Source: an uncultured Bacilli bacterium (GTDB taxonomy: Bacteria > Bacillota_I > Bacilli_A > RF39 > UBA660). Taken from it: a stretch of 14,208 nt of DNA. Made by a program: the position numbers and the translations under genes. This document shows, piece after piece, positions 1 through 6,820 of the stretch. The stretch is taken from positions 1-14,208 of the forward strand of contig CALVUU010000100.1 in NCBI GenBank assembly GCA_944363655.1. Direction: 5' to 3'. The notes beneath the pieces were generated by a model, which was given only the letters and a program-made list of their open reading frames with translations, did no database searches and was not told the DNA's origin. Numbering within the stretch: the stretch's first letter is position 1; each line of letters starts with the position of its first letter.

Positions 1-1
1 A

Positions 2-48
2 ACACAAATGTTAATTTTTTAAAAAAAAGTTAAATTTTGTGTCTTTTT
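2..48 (+). terminator. Hairpin with T tract, possible terminator
   Basis: An imperfect inverted repeat pairs 2-8 (ACACAAA) with 36-42 (TTTGTGT), and continues inward through TTAA at 11-14 and 30-33 and a T6/A8 tract. On the plus strand it is followed by CTTTTT at 43-48. It could end a plus-strand transcript entering from outside the window, or act in both directions and also serve the minus-strand gene that stops at 98. The stem is very AT-rich, so stability is uncertain. Confidence 0.4.
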
Positions 49-97
49 GGCATGTATATAATACCATAAAAATTTACTCTTGACAAATCTTAGAATG

Positions 98-412
98 TCA
101 TTTATCTGAAGTATTAGTTTGTAATAACCCCCTTTTATTCTCATCATCCCAAGTAAGTGTACTACCATTTTCACAACTAGATAATTCTGAATTAAAAACA
201 TATCCCTCCTGTGGCCATGTTGTATCACTGCTTACTTGATACTCCCCACTATTCTCTTCTGTTTCATACATCATGGTTAGGGCATTAGTACTTACTTTTT
301 GATTACTACTTTTACTTTCTAATACATATTTATCACTATCTAAACGATAATAAAAACACAGTCCTATAATAATTGTTAGTAACACACCACTTATCAACAT
401 TATTTTTTTCAT
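98..412 (-). CDS. Small exported or membrane-anchored protein, unknown function
   Basis: A 104-residue protein. It starts with two lysines and a hydrophobic segment (about residues 4-22), giving an N-terminal signal or anchor. The Cys after this segment lies in IIGLC, which is a poor lipobox, so a membrane anchor is more likely than a lipoprotein. The remaining roughly 80 residues are polar and predicted extracellular, with YETEENSGEYQVSSD, TWPQEGYVF and SCENGS stretches. From memory, this resembles modules of larger secreted proteins in gut Bacillota that run on after a conserved NTSDKC; here the frame stops straight after NTSDK, so it may be a short or truncated version. That resemblance is unverified. 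The start at 412 is supported by AAGAGG 8 bases upstream and by a near-consensus promoter. It diverges from the HTH gene at 508 and shares a repeat-bearing intergenic region with it, so the HTH protein may control it. Confidence 0.7.
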   Translation of the reverse strand: MKKIMLISGVLLTIIIGLCFYYRLDSDKYVLESKSSNQKVSTNALTMMYETEENSGEYQVSSDTTWPQEGYVFNSELSSCENGSTLTWDDENKRGLLQTNTSDK

Positions 413-437
413 TTACTTAGCCTCTTTTCATACAAGG

Positions 438-483
438 CCAACATTTTGTTAGTTTTACCAGCAAAAATATACCAACATTTTGT
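438..483. repeat. Two 12-bp direct repeats, candidate operator
   Basis: CCAACATTTTGT occurs exactly at 438-449 and again at 472-483, start to start 34 bp. The second copy fills most of the spacer of the minus-strand promoter and overlaps the -10 and start region of the plus-strand promoter. The first copy overlaps the -35 region of the plus-strand promoter and lies just after the predicted minus-strand transcription start. Such placement suits a repressor acting on both promoters, most simply the adjacent HTH protein. Binding is inferred. Confidence 0.55.
446..473 (+). promoter_or_regulatory. Possible promoter of the HTH gene
   Basis: TTGTTA at 446-451 and TATACC at 468-473 are separated by 16 bases. 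Each matches four of six consensus bases. The predicted start near 480 would leave a leader of roughly 28 bases before the ATG at 508, enough for its ribosome binding site. It is weaker than the opposing promoter. Confidence 0.4.
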
Positions 484-494
484 ATGCTTGTCAA
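466..494 (-). promoter_or_regulatory. SigA-type promoter of the 98-412 gene
   Basis: On the minus strand, a perfect -35 TTGACA (489-494) is followed after exactly 17 bases by -10 TATATT (466-471). Transcription would start near 459, some 46 bases before the ATG at 412. One copy of the 12-bp repeat (472-483) lies in the spacer, where a bound protein would block RNA polymerase. Confidence 0.75.
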
Positions 495-507
495 GAGGTG
501 ATAAAAC

Positions 508-729
508 ATGAAAATTAATGCAAATAAATATAAGGCTAATGAAGTTATAAAAATTGTAAGAGAATGGACTGGTTTAACGCAAGAAGAATTTGGAAAAAAT
601 ATAAATAGGACAAAAAATGCAATACAATTTTATGAATATGGACAAAGAAATTATGATTTTGAATTATTGCAAAAAATTTGTAAACTATATAACCTAGAAA
701 TAATTATTAAAACAAAAGAAAAGAACTAG
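508..729 (+). CDS. Xre-family HTH transcriptional regulator (single domain)
   Basis: A 73-residue protein that is almost entirely one helix-turn-helix domain of the Xre/Cro-CI class. Residues about 11-65 hold the typical layout: a first helix with REWTGLTQEEFGKNI (helix 2 starting at LTQ), a recognition helix region NRTKNAIQFYEYGQR, and FELLQKICKLYNLEI closing the fold. There is no effector or dimerisation domain, which is normal for small phage- or toxin-antitoxin-type repressors. The start is fixed by AAGAGGTG 7 bases before the ATG. It is transcribed away from the small exported protein, and the shared gap carries two exact 12-bp direct repeats over both promoters, so it probably represses itself and its neighbour. 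It converges on the HExxH gene; the two stop codons overlap by two bases (727-728). The fold is secure; the targets are inferred. Confidence 0.88.
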   Translation: MKINANKYKANEVIKIVREWTGLTQEEFGKNINRTKNAIQFYEYGQRNYDFELLQKICKLYNLEIIIKTKEKN

Positions 730-771
730 TTTTTCTTAAGTATTAATCTTAAGAATTCTAGTTCTTTTTTT
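719..771. terminator. Bidirectional terminator palindrome over two stop codons
   Basis: An 11-bp arm AAAAGAACTAG at 719-729 pairs exactly with CTAGTTCTTTT at 758-768. Inside it, TTCTTAAG (733-740) pairs with CTTAAGAA (748-755) around a 7-base loop, with a small 3/2-base internal bulge. T7 follows on the plus strand (765-771), and an A-rich run precedes it, giving T-rich sequence on the minus strand. It spans the end of the HTH gene and the last codons of the convergent HExxH gene, so it can end both transcripts. Confidence 0.8.
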
Positions 772-1073
772 CTAGCATTATTTTCTCTAACTACTCTATT
801 TTCTACGTAAATTTCTCCAAGTTCATTAAAAAGTTCAAAAGCATGAGCGTATTCATGAATATTTATTCTTATACATAATTCATCGAGAAATTCAGGAACA
901 AGAATACGAATATCAATAATACGATTATCCTTATCAAGAATTGGAAAACAACCCCAGCCAAAGTCTTTGATAGAATATCTTTTTACTTTACCTTTTAAGA
1001 ATTTAAAGAATTCCTCATTACCTATTTCAAGATTTACTAAGATATTTAGGAATTCTTCTTCATTAATAATCAT
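726..1073 (-). CDS. Small HExxH (putative zinc metallopeptidase-like) protein
   Basis: A 115-residue soluble protein with no signal peptide or membrane segment. It contains HEYAH at residues 73-77, the HExxH zinc and catalytic motif, in a helix preceded by a hydrophobic strand-like run (IRILV). Glu84, Glu87 and Glu91 follow and one could be the third zinc ligand. It is too short for a usual SprT, M48 or ImmA protein, so it is either a minimal metallopeptidase or a protein of another function. The ATG overlaps the pheT stop as ATGA, with pheT upstream, so it is the third gene of pheS-pheT and probably translated by coupling. Its last codons form one arm of the terminator palindrome. An ImmA/IrrE-type partnership with the neighbouring Xre protein was considered, but the genes converge and operon membership links it to pheT instead. 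Coding status is well supported; protease activity is not shown. Confidence 0.72.
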   Translation of the reverse strand: MIINEEEFLNILVNLEIGNEEFFKFLKGKVKRYSIKDFGWGCFPILDKDNRIIDIRILVPEFLDELCIRINIHEYAHAFELFNELGEIYVENRVVRENNARKKELEFLRLILKKN

Positions 1074-3397
1074 TCTATTATAGATAAATTGTTATTTTTA
1101 ATATGTTCAATAAATCTATCTTTAAAGTTTATTAAATCTTTTTGTTCTAGAGTTTTAGTATTACTTCCTAATATATATCTTATTGTATATTTGTTTTCAT
1201 AAGTTCCAATAAGGGAATAACTTTTAATTAAATTACTCTTAAATTCATTTAAAACTTGTTTTAAATCATCATATTTAGTATTATTTGGTAAAATAATTGT
1301 ATAATCAAGTTCAACTGTTGGATATTTGCTTACATTTAATGCTGTTTTCTTTTCAGGATTAATTTCTACATATTTATCAAAATCAATATCTATACATACA
1401 ATTGCTTTTTTCTTAGCTAACTTGTTAGTAATTCTTTTATTTAATACATTAATTTCACCAAGTTTAGTATTATCAATATTTATTACTTTACCTAAAGAAG
1501 TATCATAGTATGATTTTTCATTAACATTGTTAGTAAATGTAACTGATTTGTTTTTTAATATTTTAAACATATATTTAACTACTTGTTTAGCTTGCATGTA
1601 AATAGATTCTATATTTTTTTCTTCATCAGTAAGTATTATACTAAGTACTCTTTTATTTTCATTATTCTCAATAATTGTTGCTATTTCAAAAATATTAAAT
1701 TTATTATAATTTTTGAAGTTTAAATCAACTATATTCATTAAAGATAGACTTAAGTCATCACGAAGAATATTATTTTCACTTTTACCAAGTAATTTTACTC
1801 CTGTTTTTGCAATACCAAGTTTTTTTAATGTTTCTGTATCATACCATATATAACTATTTACTTCATGCATATCATATTTTAAAGCAAGTAATTTTTTTAC
1901 TTCATATTCTTGATTATATATTGTTTCATGTTCTGTAATTGTTAAATCTAATTTTAATGGTTTTGGAGCAAAGTTTTCAAGTCCATACATACGAGCTATT
2001 TCTTCAATTAAATCTTGTTCAATAGAAATATCTTTAGTGGCTCTATACGTTGGGACGGTTACTTCATAAGTATCGGTATTGGCTATTACAATAAATCCTA
2101 GTTTTTCTAAAATATTAATAACTATATCATCACTTAAAATTCTTCCCATATAGATATTTAAAAGTTTTTTATGTAATGTAATATGACCTTCTTCTAACTT
2201 ATTTGGATAAATATCAGTTAAATTAGAAGCAAATACTAAATCTGGATTTTCTTTTTTTAATAAATAAACTAATCTTTTTATAGCAATATCCGTCATATTA
2301 GGATCAAGAGATTTTTCATATCTTGCACTTGCCTCAGTACGAAGTCCTAAGGCAACTGCTGTTTTTCTAATTGAACCAGCATTAAAGTTAGCGCTTTCTA
2401 AGAATATAGAATCTGTATCACTTAGAATTTCACTGTCTAAACCTCCCATGACACCGGCAATACCAAAGTATTTATCCCCATTTTTAATCATTAGATTATC
2501 TTTAGTTAATTTTCTTTCAACACCATCTAGAGTTGTATATGTATCGCCATCACTGGCTAGGCCTACTTCAATTTTTTTAACAACTCGTGAATCAAAAGCA
2601 TGCATTGGCTGACCAAGTTCAAGCATTAGATAATTAGTTAAATCAACAAATAAAGATATTGAACGCATTCCGACATAATAAAGAAATATTTGCATATCTA
2701 ATGGTGTTTTATTATTTTTTAAGTTATCAATCTTTAATCCTGTATAACGATAACAAAGATTTGGATCTTTAATAGTTATTTCTAAATCTTTTTTATCATT
2801 TGGGATTTCTGTTAAATCTAATGGTAATAATTCATGATTAGTTATAGCTGCAATTTCTCTAGCAATTCCGTAGTGTCCCCATAAATCTGGTCTATTTGTT
2901 AAGGATTTGTTATCGATTTCCACAATTATATCATCTATTGGTAGATAATCTTTAATATCAGTTCCAACTGGAGCATCACTAGGTAGTTCTAAAATACCAT
3001 CATGATTATCAGATATACCTAACTCACGCCCACTACAACACATACCATTAGATAATATTCCCCGCAAAGGACGAGATTTTATTTCCATTCCATCGATATG
3101 TCCTCCGACCTTAATATATGCTGTTTTTAAACCAACGCGAACATTCGGAGCACCACAAACAACTTGAACTAACTCTGACTCTCCACAATCGACTTTTAAA
3201 ACATGCATATGATCACTATCAGGGTGCTTAACACATTCAACAATTTCAGCGATAACTATATTATCAATTTTGTCTCCAACTTTTTTGACATCTTCTACTT
3301 CTGCAGTACGAATAGTAAAAGTATCCCAAATGTTTAGAAAGTCGATATCTTTACTATTTTTAATATGACTTTTTAATTTATTACATGATATTAACAT
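1070..3397 (-). CDS. pheT: Phenylalanine--tRNA ligase beta subunit
   Basis: This is the large subunit of the cytosolic alpha2beta2 enzyme that charges tRNA-Phe and edits Tyr-tRNA-Phe. It has 775 residues, a little shorter than the usual 795-805. In order there is an N-terminal tRNA-binding domain (about 40-150; HPDSDHMHVLKVDCG, VCGAPNV, SNGMCCS), the B3/B4 editing region (about 210-370; LTNYLMLELGQPMHAFD, GVMGG, ESANFNAGSIRKT, LRTEASARYEKSLDP), a B5 DNA-binding-like domain (about 400-470, ending in IEEIARMYG), a catalytically inactive synthetase-like core, and a C-terminal FDX-ACB anticodon-binding domain (about 685-775). The start at 3397 has AGGAGG 7 bases upstream, overlapping the pheS stop; the gap to pheS is 12 bases. 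The HExxH gene follows with an ATGA overlap. Expression should follow the T-box upstream of pheS. Confidence 0.97.
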   Translation of the reverse strand: MLISCNKLKSHIKNSKDIDFLNIWDTFTIRTAEVEDVKKVGDKIDNIVIAEIVECVKHPDSDHMHVLKVDCGESELVQVVCGAPNVRVGLKTAYIKVGGHIDGMEIKSRPLRGILSNGMCCSGRELGISDNHDGILELPSDAPVGTDIKDYLPIDDIIVEIDNKSLTNRPDLWGHYGIAREIAAITNHELLPLDLTEIPNDKKDLEITIKDPNLCYRYTGLKIDNLKNNKTPLDMQIFLYYVGMRSISLFVDLTNYLMLELGQPMHAFDSRVVKKIEVGLASDGDTYTTLDGVERKLTKDNLMIKNGDKYFGIAGVMGGLDSEILSDTDSIFLESANFNAGSIRKTAVALGLRTEASARYEKSLDPNMTDIAIKRLVYLLKKENPDLVFASNLTDIYPNKLEEGHITLHKKLLNIYMGRILSDDIVINILEKLGFIVIANTDTYEVTVPTYRATKDISIEQDLIEEIARMYGLENFAPKPLKLDLTITEHETIYNQEYEVKKLLALKYDMHEVNSYIWYDTETLKKLGIAKTGVKLLGKSENNILRDDLSLSLMNIVDLNFKNYNKFNIFEIATIIENNENKRVLSIILTDEEKNIESIYMQAKQVVKYMFKILKNKSVTFTNNVNEKSYYDTSLGKVINIDNTKLGEINVLNKRITNKLAKKKAIVCIDIDFDKYVEINPEKKTALNVSKYPTVELDYTIILPNNTKYDDLKQVLNEFKSNLIKSYSLIGTYENKYTIRYILGSNTKTLEQKDLINFKDRFIEHIKNNNLSIIE

Positions 3398-3409
3398 ATT
3401 TATACCTCC

Positions 3410-4417
3410 TTACTTTATATCAAAGTTCTTAAGATAGCGAATATCACCAGAGTTAAGAACACGGATATCACTTATTTTATATTTCATCATAGCCAAACGA
3501 GTAAGACCAATACCAAAGGCAAACCCAGTATATTTTTCAGGGTCAATGCCTCCGGCGCGTAGAACATTGGGATGAACCATGCCTCCAGGGACAATTTCTA
3601 TCCAACCACTATTTTTACAAGTAGCACAACCTTTACCTTTACAAATAGTACATTCCATATCTATTTCATAACTTGGTTCAGTAAAGGGAAAGAAACCTGG
3701 TCTTAGTCTTAAAGTTATTTCGCTTTGCATAACTTCACTTAAAACTTGTTGCATTACATATAATAAATTTTCAATAGATATACACTCATCAATTACCATA
3801 CCTTCAACTTGAAAAAAAGTGTTTTCATGATTTGCATCTAAATCTTCATTACGAAATACGCGACCCGGAGAACAAACCTTTAGGGGAGCACCATACTTTT
3901 CCATTGCATGAATTTGATTACCACTGGTTTGGGTACGAAGTAACAAGCCATTATCTAAATAATAAGTGTCTTGCATATCTCTTGCTGGATGGTCTTTAGG
4001 TATATTTAAAGCCTCAAAATTATAATACTCTGATTCCATTTCAGGTCCTGTTACAGCAGTAAATCCCATCTTTTTTAAAGCGTTTGTTACTTCTTTAGCA
4101 ACTATTGTTACTGGGTGTAGAGATCCATGAGCAATATCATAATCTAAAGTATCATCAAAAGTAATACTTACTTTATTATCTAGTGATTCTAAAACCTCAG
4201 ATACGATACTTTCCATTTCTTTTTTAGTATTGTTGATTAAACTACCATATTTTCTTTTATCTTCCACTGACATATCTTTTAAACTTGCTAGTATTTCAGT
4301 AATACGACTTTTTTTACCAACATATTTTGATTTTACATTTAATATGTCTGCTTCTTTTTGGCAGGTTACAAGTTCTTCTTTTAAACTCGCAATTAAATTT
4401 TCTAATTCTTTTTCCAT
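3410..4417 (-). CDS. pheS: Phenylalanine--tRNA ligase alpha subunit
   Basis: The catalytic subunit of the class II enzyme, forming Phe-AMP and transferring Phe to tRNA-Phe. It has 335 residues against about 340-345 in Bacillus. Residues 1-85 form the N-terminal coiled-coil arm that binds tRNA. The synthetase core follows with HPVT (101-104), the TGPEMESEYYNFEALN region, DHPARDMQDT, RTQTSGNQIH, motif 2 around GRVFRNEDLDANHE (185-198) and motif 3 in GFAFGIGLTRLAM (298-310). Between them is a CxxC-x4-CxxC knuckle (Cys256, 259, 264, 267), as in other Firmicutes PheS proteins. The start at 4417 has AAGGAGAGG upstream. It is the first gene of the operon with pheT and the HExxH gene and lies directly behind the T-box leader. 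Confidence 0.97.
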   Translation of the reverse strand: MEKELENLIASLKEELVTCQKEADILNVKSKYVGKKSRITEILASLKDMSVEDKRKYGSLINNTKKEMESIVSEVLESLDNKVSITFDDTLDYDIAHGSLHPVTIVAKEVTNALKKMGFTAVTGPEMESEYYNFEALNIPKDHPARDMQDTYYLDNGLLLRTQTSGNQIHAMEKYGAPLKVCSPGRVFRNEDLDANHENTFFQVEGMVIDECISIENLLYVMQQVLSEVMQSEITLRLRPGFFPFTEPSYEIDMECTICKGKGCATCKNSGWIEIVPGGMVHPNVLRAGGIDPEKYTGFAFGIGLTRLAMMKYKISDIRVLNSGDIRYLKNFDIK

Positions 4418-4431
4418 TTCTTCCTCTCCTT

Positions 4432-4636
4432 AAAAATAAAAAGTTCATAAACTAATTTAAGGACGAGACTAACCCGCGGTACCACCTTAGTTTATGAACT
4501 ATTTCATACGCTTTTAATCGATACGGGAATTACCCCCAAAGTATTCATCAAGTGAAATTCATTTTATTATCATCTTTAAAATATTCTCAGCTTTATATTT
4601 TATCTCTGTTAAGACTACTTAATAAAATTACTAAAT
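4432..4636 (-). promoter_or_regulatory. T-box leader (tRNA-Phe-sensing) of pheST
   Basis: The minus-strand RNA contains the T-box core AAGGTGGTACCGCG (4475-4488). A terminator stem of 14 perfect pairs joins 4487-4500 to 4442-4455, followed by T-rich sequence. The T-box sequence shares this region, so bound uncharged tRNA can favour the antiterminator. Upstream are ATAC/GGG pairing with CCC/GTAT (about 4521-4543, stem III) and a stem I closed by AAGTA (4616-4620) with TACTT. A TTC triplet at 4554-4556, followed by A, is the candidate Phe specifier. AACAGAGA (4603-4610) is the internal-loop element opposite it. Uncharged tRNA-Phe would allow readthrough into pheS. The type and position are certain; the exact specifier loop should be folded. 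Confidence 0.93.
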
Positions 4637-5893
4637 TGAATCATTATACTTTTTGTTTTTTTCTAACCAATTCTTACCTTCAACAATACGTGTTACCATC
4701 ATGGCACTTACTGAATCTCCAGTTACATTAAGTAAAGTTGCCGGTGCATCTATTATTGTAGCAGTAATTGTTAAAATTGGCAAGGCTGAAATTGGATAGC
4801 CAAGCAAAGTTATAATTAACATTTCGGAAATTGTTCCACCACCAATGGGAACAGCCGTAACTAAAAGTGTGGCGATAAGTGCTACTCCAATAATTATTGA
4901 TACATCTTTTAATGTAGTAATACTGTTTCCAAATAAACAAACTAAAAACATTATTTTAAATACACTACCTATCGCAGAACCATCCTTATGAAAACTTGTT
5001 CCTAAAGTAACAGTCGTTTCAGCAATATCACTTGGAACTCCCATTTTTTTAGTACAAGCAATATTCACAGGTACACTTGCAGCAGAAGAACATGTACCAA
5101 TTGATGTTAAGACTGAAGGTAATATATTTTTCCAAAATGCTTTAATGCCTTTTTTCCCCGCAGCAATAAAGGCGTAGATACTATAAAAAATAAGCATAAA
5201 TAATAAACTAACTATTAAATATACAATGAATGTTTTTAAGAATCCTACTGCAATAACACTTCCAAGAGTACCAACAAGGGATGCAAAATAACAACCTAAG
5301 CCAATCGGAGCATAATACATTATTATATGAATAAGCTTATACAACACTTCACTAAAAGAATCTAATAATTCAGCAACTTTTTTACCTTTTTCATCACTTT
5401 TATTAACGGCTATACCAAATAATATAGATATAACTATTAAAGCTATTAAATTATCCGTGGATAATAAATTAACAAATTCATTTGTTGATATAGTATTAAT
5501 TGTTCTTTCCAATAAATTTAGTTCTAAACCTTCAGTAATACTGTTATCAAATGTCCCACGAATAGCTTCAGTATCATCAATATTAACTAAATCAATTGCT
5601 GATGTAGCAATAAATCCTATAAGAACTGCAATGAGCGATGTTAACAAAAATATTATAACAGTATTAACTAATATTTTTGTAATTCGCTTGGGTTGATTAA
5701 TCTTGGCGATTGATGATGTAATACTAAAGAAGATTAAAGGAACAATAATAACTAATAATAAATTTAAAAATAAATCTCCAAGAGGTTTAACAATTTCTGC
5801 TTTTTCTTTAAATATTAAACCACATATCATTCCAATTAATACTGCACCTAATAAGATTAACGTACTTTTATAATTTTTTAAGATTTTACTCAC
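4631..5893 (-). CDS. DAACS-family amino acid:cation symporter
   Basis: A 420-residue polytopic membrane protein of the glutamate/aspartate/neutral amino acid transporter family (SLC1-like, elevator mechanism). Hydrophobic helices run from residue 11 onward. The family signatures are TSIGTCSSAASVP (263-275, hairpin 1; the serine-rich tip), FHKDGSA (301-307, where NMDGT is usual), the glycine-rich PIGGGTISE (hairpin 2) and IDAPATLLNVTGD (381-393). The start is GTG at 5893, chosen for AAAGGAGG 6 bases upstream. In known glutamate/aspartate carriers the last motif reads D-x-x-R-T and the Arg binds the substrate side-chain carboxylate; here it is Ala385, so a neutral amino acid substrate is more likely than glutamate. 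Asp382, Asn389 and Asp393 are kept. It follows the signal peptidase gene by 59 bases with no terminator between, though a TATAAT at 5925-5930 without a clear -35 may start it separately. Its 3' end carries the pheST promoter. Confidence 0.92.
   Translation of the reverse strand: MSKILKNYKSTLILLGAVLIGMICGLIFKEKAEIVKPLGDLFLNLLLVIIVPLIFFSITSSIAKINQPKRITKILVNTVIIFLLTSLIAVLIGFIATSAIDLVNIDDTEAIRGTFDNSITEGLELNLLERTINTISTNEFVNLLSTDNLIALIVISILFGIAVNKSDEKGKKVAELLDSFSEVLYKLIHIIMYYAPIGLGCYFASLVGTLGSVIAVGFLKTFIVYLIVSLLFMLIFYSIYAFIAAGKKGIKAFWKNILPSVLTSIGTCSSAASVPVNIACTKKMGVPSDIAETTVTLGTSFHKDGSAIGSVFKIMFLVCLFGNSITTLKDVSIIIGVALIATLLVTAVPIGGGTISEMLIITLLGYPISALPILTITATIIDAPATLLNVTGDSVSAMMVTRIVEGKNWLEKNKKYNDSI
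4643..4670 (-). promoter_or_regulatory. Promoter of the pheST T-box transcript
   Basis: The minus strand has TATAAT at 4643-4648, with TTGGTT (4665-4670) 16 bases further upstream. The predicted start near 4636 falls just before stem I of the T-box leader. Both elements lie within the last codons of the transporter gene. The -35 matches only the TTG core, so the -10 carries the call. Confidence 0.6.
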
Positions 5894-5952
5894 AACTTTC
5901 CTCCTTTATTTAAAATCTTACCAAATTATATTTTTTTCTCATTTTTTTATAC

Positions 5953-6753
5953 CTACTTTAATTTAGGCAAATCATCTATATTTACATCATCATCATAAAT
6001 ATCAAAAATGCTTTTTGGTTCAATAGCATTTTCTACTTGCGTATTAATCTCCGGATTTTTTGGTGGAGTATACCCTAGTAATTTTACTTTCTCTTTAAAT
6101 AATGGTTTAGTCATTATTTCTTTTAAACGACTCGGCTTGTTACTTGTTTTATTTTGAGGTTCTTTATTTCCTCTTTTAAGTTTAATTATACGATTAATAT
6201 CTTTAAAAATTATATACAAGGCGGGAATCATGATTAATAATAACCAGCCATAGCTACTTGCTAAAAAGAATTGTACTTTACCTAATTGCGGTATTCTTAA
6301 AGCAACCTTACCAACAATTTTATCAAAGGAAACGGTTGCGCTATCTTCTATTAGGTTATTATCTCCTTTAGTTTGGTAACTATAGTTTCCTTCTTTATCT
6401 TTTATTACAGAAATTACACGATGAGTTATAGTATTTCCATTTACACCAGGATTATCTGAATAAAAGGTTATAACATCTCCAATTTCTATTTGACTAGGGT
6501 CATCTACTCGAACATCTATTATAACGTCATAAACATTAATATTAGGGGTCATACTAGGACTAATAATGGTATAAAGGGAAAATTTAGGTTCGTATTTACT
6601 TCCAAAATGAATAAATACTTTAGTTGCTACAAAATAATATAATAAAAAAGCTGCGCAAATAATAAGCAAAACAAAAACAGTCCAACTTATAATAGTGGAA
6701 ATTATCTTTAAGATTTCGCGGAATGTTAGTTTTTGTTTTACTTCGGTATTCAT
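5953..6753 (-). CDS. Signal peptidase I, SipW/ER type
   Basis: A membrane serine protease (family S26B) that removes signal peptides from exported proteins. It has 266 residues. A first membrane helix spans about 21-42 and a second about 163-183, with the catalytic domain outside between them. Ser67 in SPSMTP is the nucleophile. THRV places His111 where Lys stands in classical LepB enzymes, and KGDNN (129-133) with Asp137 completes the archaeal/ER-type pattern. About 80 charged residues after the second helix form a cytosolic tail that ends in an acidic stretch (YDDDVNIDDLPK), longer than typical. The start at 6753 has AGGGAAG upstream and a promoter 24 bases further back. No TasA-like or pilin-like substrate gene lies beside it; the exported proteins in this window are possible substrates. 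The transporter gene follows in the same direction. Confidence 0.93.
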   Translation of the reverse strand: MNTEVKQKLTFREILKIISTIISWTVFVLLIICAAFLLYYFVATKVFIHFGSKYEPKFSLYTIISPSMTPNINVYDVIIDVRVDDPSQIEIGDVITFYSDNPGVNGNTITHRVISVIKDKEGNYSYQTKGDNNLIEDSATVSFDKIVGKVALRIPQLGKVQFFLASSYGWLLLIMIPALYIIFKDINRIIKLKRGNKEPQNKTSNKPSRLKEIMTKPLFKEKVKLLGYTPPKNPEINTQVENAIEPKSIFDIYDDDVNIDDLPKLK

Positions 6754-6776
6754 ACCACACTTCCCTATTCTTTTTT

Positions 6777-6805
6777 ATTATAACCAAATATTCGACAAAT
6801 AGCAA
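6777..6805 (-). promoter_or_regulatory. Promoter of the signal peptidase gene
   Basis: The minus strand has TTGCTA (6800-6805), 17 bases, then TATAAT (6777-6782). This predicts a start near 6770, just ahead of the ribosome binding site of the ATG at 6753. One copy of a 9-bp repeat lies within the spacer and touches the -35. Confidence 0.65.
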
Positions 6806-6820
6806 TATTTCTCGACAAAT
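6792..6820. repeat. Two TCGACAAAT direct repeats, 20 bp apart
   Basis: TCGACAAAT occurs at 6792-6800 and at 6812-6820, a period of 20 bp, about two helical turns. The copies flank the -35 element of the signal peptidase promoter. A related TTGACAAAT at 6906-6914 forms the -35 of the tRNA promoter, so chance AT-rich similarity is possible. A regulator binding site is inferred only from spacing and position. Confidence 0.4.

Noticed and set aside
98..100. TGA read as Sec or Trp, extending the small exported protein
   Set aside because: Other genes use TGG for Trp and TGA as stop (pheT, PH protein). Only a few unconvincing residues follow before TAA, and no selenocysteine element is evident.
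80..108. TTGACA at 80-85 as a plus-strand promoter
   Set aside because: The matching -10 position reads TATCTG, a weak fit, and no plus-strand gene follows; it overlaps the end of the minus-strand gene.
726..1073. HExxH protein as an ImmA/IrrE partner of the Xre protein
   Set aside because: The genes converge, the HExxH gene belongs to the pheST operon, and it is shorter than ImmA proteins.
1326..1508. Plus-strand open frame inside pheT
   Set aside because: It is antisense to a well-conserved gene, with no ribosome binding site or recognisable protein features.
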